A stretch of 59,644 bases of DNA, from assembly GCF_010468615.1 (NCBI RefSeq), contig NZ_WUEH01000024.1, positions 1 through 59,644 of the forward strand, in the 5' to 3' direction. This document shows, piece after piece, positions 26,424 to 35,855 of this stretch (positions are counted from its first letter, which is position 1; the number at the start of each line of letters is the position of its first letter). Origin of the DNA: Pseudodesulfovibrio sp. JC047. GTDB lineage: Bacteria; Desulfobacterota; Desulfovibrionia; Desulfovibrionales; Desulfovibrionaceae. The translations under genes and the position numbers were made by a program. The notes under the pieces are model-generated. The model was not told where the DNA came from. It was given only the letters and a program-made list of their open reading frames with translations, and did no database searches.

Positions 26424-27791
26424 TTGAGGGTTATCATCATTGGGGCCGGCGAAGTCGGTTTTCATATCTCTCAGCGGTTGGCGGTGGAAAACAAGGAAGT
26501 CATTGTCGTTGACAAGAGCGATGAGGCATTACGGAAAATCGCTGAAACGTCTGATGTACAGACGATCAAGGGATCGGGCAGTAGTCCGAAGATTCTTGAA
26601 GAGGCTGGTGTTGACAAGGCCGATATCCTTTTGGCGGTTACGGATTCTGATGAAATCAATTTGTTGGCGTGTTCCTTTGCCAATCTTTTGAATCCGAATG
26701 TGACCAAATTGGCTCGTGTTCGTGGTGAAATGTATACCGATTACAAGCACTTGCTCACTGAGCGAGGGGCTGAGATCACCAAGATCATCAATCCTGACGA
26801 AGAAGTTGTGAACTCGGTTTTACGGCTCATGAGTGTGCCCGGCGCCGTGGAGATCAATGAATTCGCCAATGGGAAAATACGTTTGATCGGTGTCAATTTG
26901 CCCGAGGGGAATCCCCTGATTGGGAGCAAGTTGTTCAACCTGCGAGAGAAAATTGGTGAAGAGCTTGGCATTGTCATCGCCGCTCTGGTCAGGGGAGACG
27001 AGCTGATTATTCCCAGTGGACTCGATGTCATTCAAAAAGATGATCTGGTCTATTTTGTGTGTGATATCAGGGACCAGGATGAAATCATGCGCAAGCTCGG
27101 GATTTTTGCCGAACCTGTTCGCAAGGTCATGATTATTGGCGGCGGCAACATCGGATTTCGTCTCGCCAAGGCCTTGGATAACAAATATTATCATACCCGT
27201 TTGCTCGAAAATCGGCAAAAACGGTGCGAATATCTTTCCGAACATTTGGATCGGCCCATTGTGCTCATGGGCGATTCCACGGATCAGGAAATTCTTCGCG
27301 AGGAGAATATTCAGGACATGGACATGGTCATTGCCGTGACTGGCGATGAAGAAACCAATATTTTGTCCTGTCTGCTTGCAAAGAGCCTTGGGGCCAAAAG
27401 TACGGTCACTCGTGTGAATAATTTCGGGTATATGCCGTTGATCGAACCGATCGGAATCGATTATGTGGTCTGCCCTCGTCAGTCGGCCATTAATACGTTG
27501 CTGCATTTCATCCGCCGTGGAAAAATCATTTCTTCGGTCTCCATCAAGGGGGAGGCTGCGGAGGCCTTGGAGGCCGTGGCTCAGGAGGATTCCCCCATCG
27601 TGGGCAAGGAGGTCAAGGATCTTGGATTCCCCAGAGGGTGTCTCGTGCTTTGTTTCCAGCGGGAGGATGAGGTCGTGATTCCGCGTGGTGATACTGTTGT
27701 CATGCCCAATGATCGGCTGATTATCATTTCCACCAGACAGAATATTCCCAAAGTGGAAAAGGTGCTGACCACCAAGGTGGAGTTCTTCTAA
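26424..27791 (+). CDS. trkA: Trk potassium uptake regulatory protein TrkA
   Basis: Cytoplasmic NAD(H)-binding gating subunit of the Trk potassium channel. The 455 residues are two RCK_N-RCK_C repeats: GAGEVGFHISQRLA at 7-20 with SGSSPKILEEAGVDKAD, and a second Rossmann motif IIGGGNIGFRLAKAL near 236, each followed by a TrkA_C domain (LPEGNPLIGSKLF; EDSPIVGKEVKDLGFPRGC). The start is TTG 26424, with CAGGAG 7 nt upstream, and gives the conserved MRVIIIGAGEVG. trkH follows immediately. Confidence 0.95.
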   Translation: MRVIIIGAGEVGFHISQRLAVENKEVIVVDKSDEALRKIAETSDVQTIKGSGSSPKILEEAGVDKADILLAVTDSDEINLLACSFANLLNPNVTKLARVRGEMYTDYKHLLTERGAEITKIINPDEEVVNSVLRLMSVPGAVEINEFANGKIRLIGVNLPEGNPLIGSKLFNLREKIGEELGIVIAALVRGDELIIPSGLDVIQKDDLVYFVCDIRDQDEIMRKLGIFAEPVRKVMIIGGGNIGFRLAKALDNKYYHTRLLENRQKRCEYLSEHLDRPIVLMGDSTDQEILREENIQDMDMVIAVTGDEETNILSCLLAKSLGAKSTVTRVNNFGYMPLIEPIGIDYVVCPRQSAINTLLHFIRRGKIISSVSIKGEAAEALEAVAQEDSPIVGKEVKDLGFPRGCLVLCFQREDEVVIPRGDTVVMPNDRLIIISTRQNIPKVEKVLTTKVEFF

Positions 27792-29255
27792 ATGCGCTGG
27801 AAATATGTGCTTCACATCATCGGTGCGTTGGTTGCCTGTGTCGGGTTGACCATGATTTTCCCGTGGGCATGGGGACTGTATTACGGCGATGGAACGGCGT
27901 ACCCTATCGGGTTGGCCATGGGTATCACGCTGGTTGTCGGCGGATTGACTTTTGTCTTTTTTCGAGATCCCGTGACATTCAAGAAATCCTCGGTCATGAC
28001 CCATCGTGAGGGCATGGCCATTGTCGCATTGGGCTGGTTTGCCGCTGGTGTTTTTGGTGGTTTGCCATTTTATCTCGGCGGAACTTTTGATTCCGTGGTG
28101 GACTGTGTCTTCGAGTCCCTGTCAGGCTTTAGTACAACCGGATCGTCAGTGTTGGTTGACATTGAAAGCGTGCCCCGTGGCCTGTTGTTTTGGCGGAGCC
28201 TGACACATTGGCTTGGTGGCATGGGGATCATTGTTCTTTCGCTCGCTATTTTGCCGTTTTTGGGCATCGGTGGAATGCAGCTGTACAAGGCGGAGGTCCC
28301 TGGTCCGTCTCCCGACAAACTCAAACCTCGAATCAAAGACACGGCCATGACCTTGTGGAAGGTCTATGTGTTGTTCAGTGCTATTGAGACGGTTTTGCTC
28401 TTGTTTGGCGGCATGGATTTGTTTGACGCGTTGTGTCACACCTTTGGCACCATGGCGACAGGAGGATTTTCAACCAAGAATACTTCTGTTGCTGCGTTTG
28501 ACAGTGCATATATCGATTATGTCATTACCGTGTTCATGCTTATTGCCGGTGTGAATTTCTCCCTGCATTATCTGTTGCTCAAAGGGCGATTCAAGGTCTT
28601 TGTGAAGGACCCAGAATTCCGTGTCTTTGCGTTCATGTTTCTTGCTTTTGTGGTGATTGTTACGGTCTTTGTGTATACGCAAGGCAACTATACAACGGTC
28701 GCGGATTCAATACGATATACGTCGTTTCAAGTCGCTTCCATCCTGACCACTACCGGGTTTGCCACGGCGGATTATGAATTGTGGCCCGGCGTGACACAGG
28801 CCATTCTCCTTTTTTGCATGTTTGTGGGAGGCTGTGCCGGGTCCACTGGGGGCGGGATGAAGGTCATGCGGATCATGCTGTTGTTCAAGCAGTCCTACCA
28901 GGAATTGTTCAGACTCATTCACCCCCGTTCGGTCAGTCATGTGAAGATGGGGCGGACCGTGGTCAAGGATGACGTTATCAGCGGTGTCTGGGGATTCTTC
29001 ATTCTGTGGCTTGGCCTGTTGGTGCTTGCCGCGTTTGTCGTTGCGTCCACCGGTGTGGATGTGGTCACATCCTTTGCCGCTGCTCTTGCCTGTATCGGTA
29101 ATATTGGTCCTGGTATCGGGGGCGTCGGCCCGACCGACAATTTTGCATGGCTTCCGGATATCGCTAAATGGGTGCTGACCTTTTGCATGGTCCTCGGACG
29201 GCTTGAAATCTATACGGTTATCATTCTCTTTGTCCCGGAATTCTGGCGCAAGTAA
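27792..29255 (+). CDS. trkH: Trk potassium uptake channel subunit TrkH
   Basis: Ion-conducting membrane subunit of the Trk system. The 487 residues hold about ten to twelve membrane helices and the four selectivity-filter loops with their central glycines: LSGFSTTGSSVL, GTMATGGFSTKN, ILTTTGFATADY and ACIGNIGPGIGGVG. Its ATG follows the trkA stop with no gap, so the two are one unit. It ends 23 nt before a terminator hairpin. Confidence 0.95.
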   Translation: MRWKYVLHIIGALVACVGLTMIFPWAWGLYYGDGTAYPIGLAMGITLVVGGLTFVFFRDPVTFKKSSVMTHREGMAIVALGWFAAGVFGGLPFYLGGTFDSVVDCVFESLSGFSTTGSSVLVDIESVPRGLLFWRSLTHWLGGMGIIVLSLAILPFLGIGGMQLYKAEVPGPSPDKLKPRIKDTAMTLWKVYVLFSAIETVLLLFGGMDLFDALCHTFGTMATGGFSTKNTSVAAFDSAYIDYVITVFMLIAGVNFSLHYLLLKGRFKVFVKDPEFRVFAFMFLAFVVIVTVFVYTQGNYTTVADSIRYTSFQVASILTTTGFATADYELWPGVTQAILLFCMFVGGCAGSTGGGMKVMRIMLLFKQSYQELFRLIHPRSVSHVKMGRTVVKDDVISGVWGFFILWLGLLVLAAFVVASTGVDVVTSFAAALACIGNIGPGIGGVGPTDNFAWLPDIAKWVLTFCMVLGRLEIYTVIILFVPEFWRK

Positions 29256-29278
29256 TCAAATATATCGAGTATAAAAAA

Positions 29279-29320
29279 ACGAGGCCGATAGGAATAGACT
29301 GTCGGTCTCGTTGCTTTTTC
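29279..29320 (+). terminator. Intrinsic terminator after trkH
   Basis: A 12-bp stem, ACGAGGCCGATA with TGTCGGTCTCGT (including G-U pairs), followed by TGCTTTTTC. Confidence 0.8.
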
Positions 29321-29399
29321 TAGGCAGTTTAATGCCGTTGAATTGGCCTTGTTTCCCTGTGTTTTGAATCGGAAAGAGACATGGAATCATTTGGCAGCA

Positions 29400-29435
29400 A
29401 AAAAGGGAAACCGTATGCAAACGATTTCCCTTTTT
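29400..29435 (-). terminator. Intrinsic terminator after nadB
   Basis: AAAAAGGGAAA pairs with TTTCCCTTTTT across a 14-nt loop. It sits 23 nt beyond the nadB stop and closes the minus-strand nadC-nadA-nadB operon. Confidence 0.75.
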
Positions 29436-29457
29436 AAGTGTCTTTGGGTGGTTGTAT

Positions 29458-31047
29458 CTAGTCGATACGGTAGTGACAGCCCTTTGTTTCGGTATTGCGA
29501 AGGGCAGCCAGCGTCACGATGTAGGCAGTTTGCGAACCGTGGAACAGGTCGATGATGTTTTTGCTGATTTCTGTCTGACGATAGAAGTCCTGCAAATTTT
29601 TGGTCAATTTGCGCATGTCGGAAAAGGCCCGGTTCAATCGATTGCTTGTCCGGGCAATACCCACATAATTCCACATGGTATTTCGAATATTTGACCAGTC
29701 CTGCGCAATCAGTGCGGGGTCCTCGTCGTGCTCGTGCCCGATGCTGACCCAGTCCGGGATCGAGTCGTTGAGCTTGCGGCTCAGTGCGGCGGAACGGGTC
29801 ATGCGGGAGGCCATGTCGTGGCCGACACTGTATCCCCAGAGCATTCCTTCAAGAAGTGAGGTGCTGGCCAGACGGTTGGCACCATGAACGCCAGTACAAC
29901 TACATTCGCCGGCGGCGTAAAGTTTTTCCAGAGTGGAACGACCTCTGTTGTCCACCAGAATGCCGCCACAGAAATAGTGTGCGGCCGGGACCACGGGGAC
30001 CAGATCCGTGCCCATATCGACACCCATTTTTTGACAAGTGTCCGAAATGGTCGGGAAACGTTTTTTGACATCCGATTTGATGCCGGAGGTGTCAAGGTAG
30101 ACACAATCAGCATCGGAATGCAGCATTTCATCCATGATAGCCCGGGTTACGATGTCGCGAGGGGCGAGGTCTGCGCGTGTGTCGTATCGTGGCATGAACT
30201 GCTCGCCTTGTGCGTTGACAAGGACAGCTCCTTCACCTCGGACCGCCTCAGAAACCAGGAAACGCCGTTCTCCACGTTTATTCCCTCCATAGAGGGCTGT
30301 GGGGTGGAACTGCACGTATTCGCAGTTCATGAGCCGTGCACCGGCCCTGTGGGCCATGGCCAGCCCTGAGCCGATAGATCCGGTGGTATTCGTGGTATGT
30401 AAGAATACTTGTCCGATACCGCCGGTCGCCAACAAGGTGAATTTGGACAGAATGGTTTCCACTTTGCCTAAATTCTCGTTGAAGACATAGGCGCCGATGC
30501 ACTGGTTTGACAAATTGTATTTGAAATCCAAGTGCTTGGCATGGTGCTGTGTCGTCAGCAGATCAATGGCGGTGCGGCGTGTCAGGACACGAATGTTTTC
30601 ATGGGCTTCAACCGCTTCGCTGAGAACTTCCATGATGTTTCGGCCAGTATGGTCGTCACAGTACAGAATTCTTGGCAAACCGTGGCCACCTTCGCGAGTC
30701 AGGTACCAGTCGTTGGGCTTCCGTTGGTTGAAAGGGATTTTGTACTTTTCGAGAAAGGTTTCCTGAAGGACTTCAGGGCCTTTGCGAGCAAGATATCGCA
30801 CGGCGCGGGTAAAGTTGTGCTTCCACCCGGCTGTGAGGATATCCTTTTCCAAAAACTTTGGATCGTCGTTTTCGTTGCGGTAGACGATGCCGCCCTGTGC
30901 CAGGGAAGTGTTCCCGCTTTTGAGATCTTCTCCGGCTGTGATGAGGATGACGTCTCCCCCCTGATCGGCCAGGGTGAGGGCTGCCATGGATCCGGCAATA
31001 CCAGATCCGATAATGAGAGCGTCGCTTTGCAATCGGAAATTGTTCAT
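29458..31047 (-). CDS. nadB: L-aspartate oxidase
   Basis: FAD enzyme that oxidises aspartate to iminoaspartate for NAD synthesis; in anaerobes fumarate can replace oxygen as acceptor. The 529 residues show the FAD dinucleotide motif GSGIAGSMAALTLADQG (14-30), SLAQGGIVY, the active-site segment GGHGLPRILYCDDHTGR, QFHPTALYGG, VVPAAHYFCGGI and GVHGANRLASTSLLEGM. Succinate dehydrogenase/fumarate reductase flavoproteins are relatives, but nadA and nadC next door settle the call. It is the last gene of the operon, 27 nt after nadA. Confidence 0.94.
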   Translation of the reverse strand: MNNFRLQSDALIIGSGIAGSMAALTLADQGGDVILITAGEDLKSGNTSLAQGGIVYRNENDDPKFLEKDILTAGWKHNFTRAVRYLARKGPEVLQETFLEKYKIPFNQRKPNDWYLTREGGHGLPRILYCDDHTGRNIMEVLSEAVEAHENIRVLTRRTAIDLLTTQHHAKHLDFKYNLSNQCIGAYVFNENLGKVETILSKFTLLATGGIGQVFLHTTNTTGSIGSGLAMAHRAGARLMNCEYVQFHPTALYGGNKRGERRFLVSEAVRGEGAVLVNAQGEQFMPRYDTRADLAPRDIVTRAIMDEMLHSDADCVYLDTSGIKSDVKKRFPTISDTCQKMGVDMGTDLVPVVPAAHYFCGGILVDNRGRSTLEKLYAAGECSCTGVHGANRLASTSLLEGMLWGYSVGHDMASRMTRSAALSRKLNDSIPDWVSIGHEHDEDPALIAQDWSNIRNTMWNYVGIARTSNRLNRAFSDMRKLTKNLQDFYRQTEISKNIIDLFHGSQTAYIVTLAALRNTETKGCHYRID

Positions 31048-31074
31048 GACGAGGGCCTTAGCACGTCTGCCGGT

Positions 31075-32115
31075 CTAGGAGCAAACTTCGAGCATACGCT
31101 CAAGAGCCAGTTTGGCTGGTTCCTTGACGGCGTCGCTGACAGTAACAGGCGTGGCGGTTTCAAGGTTAACAAGCGTATGGGCCAGCTTGGGCACAGTAAT
31201 CTTGGCCATGTCGTCACATTGGCTTGCAATGAGTGGCTTGATGGTCTTTTCGCCTTTGTACTGGTCGGCCAATCGGTTGACGAGGTTTTCCTCGGTCCCG
31301 ATATAAATTGTCGCTCCTTTGGGAGCGGTTTCAGCGTATTTAATGAGATAGGTCGTTGAGCCATTGCCGTCGGCTGCCTCAACAAGGGCTGGGGCACATT
31401 CAGGATGCACCACGATGTGGGCATTCGGTTCGGCAGCTCGAATGGTTTTTATGGTATCAAGTGAAAATTCTTCATGGATCGGACAGTATCCTGGCCAGAT
31501 AATGAATTGTTTGTCTTCAGTCATGGCCGGAGTGACATGGAGGTTCGGGTCGCCGTCAATGACATCGGTCGGCAGGAGCAGACGTTGGTCTTCCGGGATG
31601 CCCAGCGCGTTGGCACTATTATTGGCGAGATGTTTGTCTGGCAGGAACAGCACGCCGTCGCCCTGTTTCATGGCCCAGGCAAGCATGGTTTGCGCATTGG
31701 CCGAAGTACACACGGACCCACCGTATTCTCCCACGACCGCTTTGACCGCGGCAGAGGAATTGACATAGGTCAACGGTGTGATCTTCCGTCCGTTTTTTTG
31801 CAGAATTTCAAGGACCAGTCTGACCCGATTTGCTTCAGCCATGTCTGCCATGGGGCAGGTCGCGGAGAGGTCGGGAATGTGAATCTTCTGGTCGGGGCGG
31901 CACAAGACGGCTGCGGATTCCGCCATGAAAAAGACACCGCAAAAAACAATATGCTTTGCTTTGAGGCTTTGAATCTTTCTGGCTAATTCGAGAGAATCGC
32001 CACGAACGTCGGTCAAGGCAATGACGTCATCTGATTGATAATGATGACCGAGAATGGACAGTGATTCGCCCATGGTCTCCCGTATCGTATTGATGGTGTC
32101 CTTGGGGTTTTCCAC
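31075..32115 (-). CDS. nadA: Quinolinate synthase
   Basis: [4Fe-4S] enzyme condensing iminoaspartate with dihydroxyacetone phosphate to quinolinate. The 346 residues begin with LGHHYQSDDV in the family position; VFCGVFFMAESAAVL, YVNSSAAVKAV, CTSANAQTML, VHPECAPALVEAAD and SQCDDMAKITV carry conserved residues, including cluster cysteines in the family order. It lies 11 nt after nadC. Confidence 0.95.
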   Translation of the reverse strand: MENPKDTINTIRETMGESLSILGHHYQSDDVIALTDVRGDSLELARKIQSLKAKHIVFCGVFFMAESAAVLCRPDQKIHIPDLSATCPMADMAEANRVRLVLEILQKNGRKITPLTYVNSSAAVKAVVGEYGGSVCTSANAQTMLAWAMKQGDGVLFLPDKHLANNSANALGIPEDQRLLLPTDVIDGDPNLHVTPAMTEDKQFIIWPGYCPIHEEFSLDTIKTIRAAEPNAHIVVHPECAPALVEAADGNGSTTYLIKYAETAPKGATIYIGTEENLVNRLADQYKGEKTIKPLIASQCDDMAKITVPKLAHTLVNLETATPVTVSDAVKEPAKLALERMLEVCS

Positions 32116-32126
32116 AATGTTCCTCT

Positions 32127-32996
32127 TTAGTTTAAAGGGATGAATTGCATACTAAAATCAGATGATGGTGCCGAGTGGGTCAGTTTGCCGACAGAGATGA
32201 AATCCGGTCCGAGTTCGGCGACTTCTCGAATATTTTCTAGAGAAATATTGCCGCTGATTTCGGTCTCAATGGATTTCGGAATAATTTCCAAAGCCGTTTT
32301 TGCGGTTTCTTTATCCATGTTGTCGAGCATGATTCGTTTAATGTCGCACTGGCTGGCTTCTTCCACTTCTTCAAGAGTCCGACATTCCACTTCAATGGGG
32401 GGGCAGGGAGTGTGCGCATTATGCAACTGCGTGACGGCTTCTGCAATGGACCCGGCGCGGTCAATATGGTTGTCTTTCAACATGAGCATATCGGCCAGGG
32501 TGAGGCGGTGGTTTTTGCCGCCGCCAGCAAGAACGGCGTATTTTTCGGGGAAGCGCAGCCCCGGAAGTGTTTTTCGTGTATCAAGAAGTTGTGTTTTCGT
32601 TCCCTTGAGTGCTTCGACATACTGTGCGGTCAGGTTGGCAACGCCTGACAGGTGACACAGGAAATTCATGATGACCCGTTCCGCCTTGAGCAGATGCAGG
32701 GCTGGGCCTTGAAGGGCGGCAACCATGGTCCCTTCGGAAACTCTGTCGCCATCATCAACATTGAGATGGGCCTGACAGGTGTCACCGCCGAATTCGAGGA
32801 CCATGGGAATGATCGGAAGTCCGGCAACAATCGTATCCTGTTTAGCAACGATCAGGGCCTGTGCCGTGTCGTTTTCCGTGAAAAGTCCCATGCTGGTCAG
32901 GTCCGAGGCATCCTCGGCTAGAGCGATGCGGATCGTTGCCAGCAGGAACATTTTGGCTTCAGCTTGAAAAAAATTGTCGAAAATATTGGTCGGCAT
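32127..32996 (-). CDS. nadC: Nicotinate-nucleotide pyrophosphorylase (quinolinate phosphoribosyltransferase)
   Basis: Converts quinolinate and PRPP to nicotinate mononucleotide. The start at 32996 (MPTNIFDNFFQAEA) gives 289 residues; an in-frame ATG at 33059 falls inside the predicted -35 box and is unlikely. Motifs are LDTRKTLPGLRFPEKYAV, GGGKNHRLTLADMLMLKDNH, EVECRTLEEVEEA and DFISVGKLTHS. First gene of the nadC-nadA-nadB operon, with a good promoter upstream. Confidence 0.94.
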   Translation of the reverse strand: MPTNIFDNFFQAEAKMFLLATIRIALAEDASDLTSMGLFTENDTAQALIVAKQDTIVAGLPIIPMVLEFGGDTCQAHLNVDDGDRVSEGTMVAALQGPALHLLKAERVIMNFLCHLSGVANLTAQYVEALKGTKTQLLDTRKTLPGLRFPEKYAVLAGGGKNHRLTLADMLMLKDNHIDRAGSIAEAVTQLHNAHTPCPPIEVECRTLEEVEEASQCDIKRIMLDNMDKETAKTALEIIPKSIETEISGNISLENIREVAELGPDFISVGKLTHSAPSSDFSMQFIPLN

Positions 32997-33030
32997 GATG
33001 TGTAATCCAATGTAATAGTGTAGATCAACG

Positions 33031-33059
33031 CAATTAAGGCACAGACGGTGTTTCGTCAA
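33031..33059 (-). promoter_or_regulatory. sigma70 promoter of nadCAB
   Basis: On the minus strand TTGACG (plus 33054-33059), 17 nt, TAATTG (plus 33031-33036), about 35 nt before the nadC start. Confidence 0.65.
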
Positions 33060-33128
33060 GGGGAGCGAAAGTTGATGAAAAATTTCACAATTCTTGAAGG
33101 GTGAAGTCTGGTGTATTTCTTTGACCTT

Positions 33129-33157
33129 GGAGGTGAATTGAGCTAGTTCAATTCTCC
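33129..33157 (+). promoter_or_regulatory. Hairpin between Shine-Dalgarno and start codon of mgtE
   Basis: GGAGG at 33129-33133 is the only good ribosome site before ATG 33158 but lies 24 nt upstream. Between them GAATTGA (33135-33141) pairs with TCAATTC (33148-33154) around a 6-nt loop. The hairpin could bring the two elements together or mask the site. Its use is inferred. Confidence 0.4.
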
Positions 33158-34489
33158 ATGAGTGTAGAGAAGAAAAGGGTACGAGTGCAGGAAGAGAATT
33201 CCGATGCTTTGACGGCTGCCGAGATAGAGGCTCAGCATCCAGCGGATGCGGCTGATACTATTGAAGGGCTGGACATGACGGATCAGGTGAAGTTTATCAA
33301 ACAACTTCCTGTGAAGGATGCCGCTGATTCTATTGCAGAGATGGATTCTCCGGATCAGCAGGCACTCATTGTCAATCTGAACAAGGGGTTGGCCGCTCGA
33401 ATTCTGGAGCAGATGGCTCCTGATGACGCCACGGATCTGCTTGAGGGGCTTGAAGAGGAGCAGCGGAGAGCCTTGTTGAGCATGGTGACGGCAGAGGATA
33501 GGGCGGAACTCAAAACCCTCCTCACATTTGATCCGGATACTGCCGGTGGTGTCATGAACACCGAGGCAGTCATTTTGGATCAGGACTTGAACGCGGACGA
33601 TGCTGTTGCCAAGATTCGCGAAGAAGTCGAAGACAAGGAAATTCCTTATTACGCCTATTTGACGGATAAAAAAGACCGTTTGGTAGGCGTTGTTTCGTTG
33701 CGGGACCTTCTACTCGCCAAACGCGGTGTGATTCTCAAGGAATTGGTCAAGACGCAGAGCCTGATTACGGTCGGGTACAATATTGACAAGGAAGAGGTCG
33801 CGCATCTCATTGCTCACTATAATCTTTTGGCTTTGCCGGTTGTTGATTTTGGCAATCGGTTACTCGGTGTGGTCACGGTCGATGACGTCATTGACATTAT
33901 CCACGAAGAAGCCAGTGAAGACATGCAGACCATGGTTGGTGCCGGCGCAGATGAAACCACGGAATCTCCGGTGGTTTTTTCAGTCAAGAAACGATTCCCT
34001 TGGCTTGTCATCAATGTCGTGAACTCGGCCCTTGCTGCGTATGTCATTCATCTTTTCGATGCGACCATCGGTGCCATGGCTATTCTTGCGGCACTGATGC
34101 ACGTTGTCTCCAATCAGGCGGGAAATACCGGCCAGCAGGCTTTGGCTGTCATGATTCGGCAGTTGGCCATGGAAAAATTTGACCGTAAAAAAGCATGGTT
34201 CGCCGTTTTTCGAGAACTCAAGATTGGCGTGGTCAATAGCGTCCTGATTTCTCTCTTGGTCTTTGTGTTTATTGTCCTTTTTACAGGGGATTATATGCTT
34301 GGGGCCTGTATGGGGGCTGCGCTTATTATTGATATGCTGGTGGGAGCCTTGTCTGGTGCGTCTATTCCGTTGATTCTCAAAGAGATCGGACGTGATCCTG
34401 CTCAGGCATCATCCATTTTTCTGACAACGATTACCGATGCCATTGGTTTCTGGTGCTTTCTCGGACTGGCCGGTGTCATGCTGTTGTAA
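33158..34489 (+). CDS. mgtE: Magnesium transporter MgtE
   Basis: Mg2+-gated Mg2+ channel. The 443 residues have the MgtE N-domain of helical repeats (about 20-125), two CBS domains (about 126-260: DPDTAGGVMNTEAVILDQDL, GVVSLRDLLLA, GVVTVDDVIDIIHEEASED) and five membrane helices from about 285 with family motifs NQAGNTGQQALAVMIRQLA and LVGALSGASIPLILKEIGRDP. A GTG at 33185 with a nearby AAGGG is an alternative start. The gene diverges from nadCAB. Confidence 0.94.
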   Translation: MSVEKKRVRVQEENSDALTAAEIEAQHPADAADTIEGLDMTDQVKFIKQLPVKDAADSIAEMDSPDQQALIVNLNKGLAARILEQMAPDDATDLLEGLEEEQRRALLSMVTAEDRAELKTLLTFDPDTAGGVMNTEAVILDQDLNADDAVAKIREEVEDKEIPYYAYLTDKKDRLVGVVSLRDLLLAKRGVILKELVKTQSLITVGYNIDKEEVAHLIAHYNLLALPVVDFGNRLLGVVTVDDVIDIIHEEASEDMQTMVGAGADETTESPVVFSVKKRFPWLVINVVNSALAAYVIHLFDATIGAMAILAALMHVVSNQAGNTGQQALAVMIRQLAMEKFDRKKAWFAVFRELKIGVVNSVLISLLVFVFIVLFTGDYMLGACMGAALIIDMLVGALSGASIPLILKEIGRDPAQASSIFLTTITDAIGFWCFLGLAGVMLL

Positions 34490-34512
34490 GAAATAATTCA
34501 AAATATTTATAA

Positions 34513-34548
34513 AAAAAGCCCGCATTCTTTGAGGAATGCGGGCTTTTT
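34513..34548. terminator. Bidirectional intrinsic terminator
   Basis: A 15-bp stem (AAAAAGCCCGCATTC and its complement) with loop TTTGAG, between convergent mgtE and cheZ. It has A and T tracts on both sides. Confidence 0.9.
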
Positions 34549-34560
34549 GATTGCGGTCAT

Positions 34561-35298
34561 TCAGTCCAGTCCGAGCGAGGCGAGAAGGTCGTCCACCTCT
34601 TCCTGATTGGTGTCCTTGGTTGGACCAAGCAGTTTGGACGTCGCCTGGTTCTTGGCGGTTTCAGAGAGGGACTCGATATCCGAATTCGGTTCTTTTTCCC
34701 GTTGCTGAATCATCAGCCCGGTTGAGAGCATGACTTCTCTGACAATTTGTTCGATTTGTCGGATTGAATTGATGATTTTCTTGATTCGTTGGCCGGTCAA
34801 ATCCTGAAAACTTAGCGACACCATGATATTTGATAAATCCGTGCCCAGTGTTTGATTGATTGTTTGCAGTTTTTTACGGTTGGTTTTTGTCACACCACCG
34901 GACTCGAATCCTTTGACAATCGTTGCTACAGAACCTTGAAGTTCTTGGAGCTTCTCGACGATATCAATAATTTCGACAGCGGCTTTTTCTGTGGATTGCA
35001 TGACGGCATCCAGTTGGTCGGATGCCTCTGAAAAAAACTCTTCTGGATCAATGTCTGCCGTGATGCATTTGATTTCATCGCCGCCACGGGCAATTTTAAC
35101 TTCCTGGTAAATTTGTTTGAGGCCTTCCTGAAGGTCCTTGTTGACCCGGCGGTAGAATTCGCCTTCTAGAAGGGCTTTGGAAAAGCTGGTTGCGATTTCC
35201 CGTTCAACGGAAGCCCTGATGGTTTCTTTCAGATCATCGACAAGCTGGTCGGTCATCTGCTCCATCAGGTCTTTGACCAATGCATCATTATTGGACAT
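34561..35298 (-). CDS. cheZ: CheZ-family protein phosphatase of CheY-P
   Basis: Dephosphorylates CheY-P to end chemotaxis signals. The 245-residue helical protein carries SLSFQDLTGQRIKKII, with Asp 166 and Gln 170 in the positions of the metal-binding Asp and catalytic Gln of CheZ, and ends in EEVDDLLASLGLD, the C-terminal CheY-binding helix. The start at 35298 has AGGAG 6 nt upstream; an in-frame TTG lies 6 nt before. It is the last gene of a minus-strand cluster with PilZ and ferredoxin genes, away from other che genes. Confidence 0.9.
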   Translation of the reverse strand: MSNNDALVKDLMEQMTDQLVDDLKETIRASVEREIATSFSKALLEGEFYRRVNKDLQEGLKQIYQEVKIARGGDEIKCITADIDPEEFFSEASDQLDAVMQSTEKAAVEIIDIVEKLQELQGSVATIVKGFESGGVTKTNRKKLQTINQTLGTDLSNIMVSLSFQDLTGQRIKKIINSIRQIEQIVREVMLSTGLMIQQREKEPNSDIESLSETAKNQATSKLLGPTKDTNQEEVDDLLASLGLD

Positions 35299-35318
35299 GT
35301 TCAACTCCTGAAGAGAGG

Positions 35319-35837
35319 CTACATTTTGGAATTTCTGATGAGTTCGCGCTGCTGTTTGAAGACGAATTGAACGATGGTTTCCATATCCGAACCCCGCATA
35401 TCAACGAATTCGAATCGATAGAGTTCCGTGTCTGGTTCCTTTTTGAGTATACGACCTTTAGAACTTGCGAGTTGGACTGGCAGCTGGTTGAGAACCATGA
35501 CCATTTCCAAGGGGGCATTGGGTTCGAATTGATGGCTGGAACGGAACTTGACTCCCGCTCCAGATATTTCCATGATTTCGATATCAACAGGAAAGTCGGA
35601 ACGCACGGTTTCCTTGCTTAACATGCCGATAATCTGATCGAGTTTCCTGTCTACCTCCGAAAGGAAGCGCGTCAATTCTTCAGGGAGCTGGCTGCCTTTG
35701 AACAAGGCTGTACCAGATGACTCCTGAAATCCGGAATCGCCGGAAAAACGTTGAGGGGAATCAATGGACCGCATGGGACGAATGTGTCCCTTCAATCGAA
35801 CCGGTATGCGCGAAAAAGTGCGTTTTTCTTCATCCAT
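35319..35837 (-). CDS. PilZ-domain protein
   Basis: A 172-residue protein likely to bind cyclic di-GMP. The RxxxR arm is at 6-10 (RTFSR), and the second motif appears as EISGAG near residue 92, with Glu in place of the usual Asp/Asn of D/NxSxxG. The middle part has a helix (LPEELTRFLSEVDRKLDQII) typical of PilZ proteins with an extra N-terminal segment. It lies 20 nt before cheZ, so it probably links cyclic di-GMP to motility. Binding is not certain given the changed residue. Confidence 0.8.
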   Translation of the reverse strand: MDEEKRTFSRIPVRLKGHIRPMRSIDSPQRFSGDSGFQESSGTALFKGSQLPEELTRFLSEVDRKLDQIIGMLSKETVRSDFPVDIEIMEISGAGVKFRSSHQFEPNAPLEMVMVLNQLPVQLASSKGRILKKEPDTELYRFEFVDMRGSDMETIVQFVFKQQRELIRNSKM

Positions 35838-35855
35838 GCTAGCCTCCTGGAGCTG

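Noticed and set aside
26820..28004. Minus-strand open frame opposite trkA/trkH
   Set aside because: Antisense shadow of TrkA; crosses the trkA-trkH boundary without domain signs.
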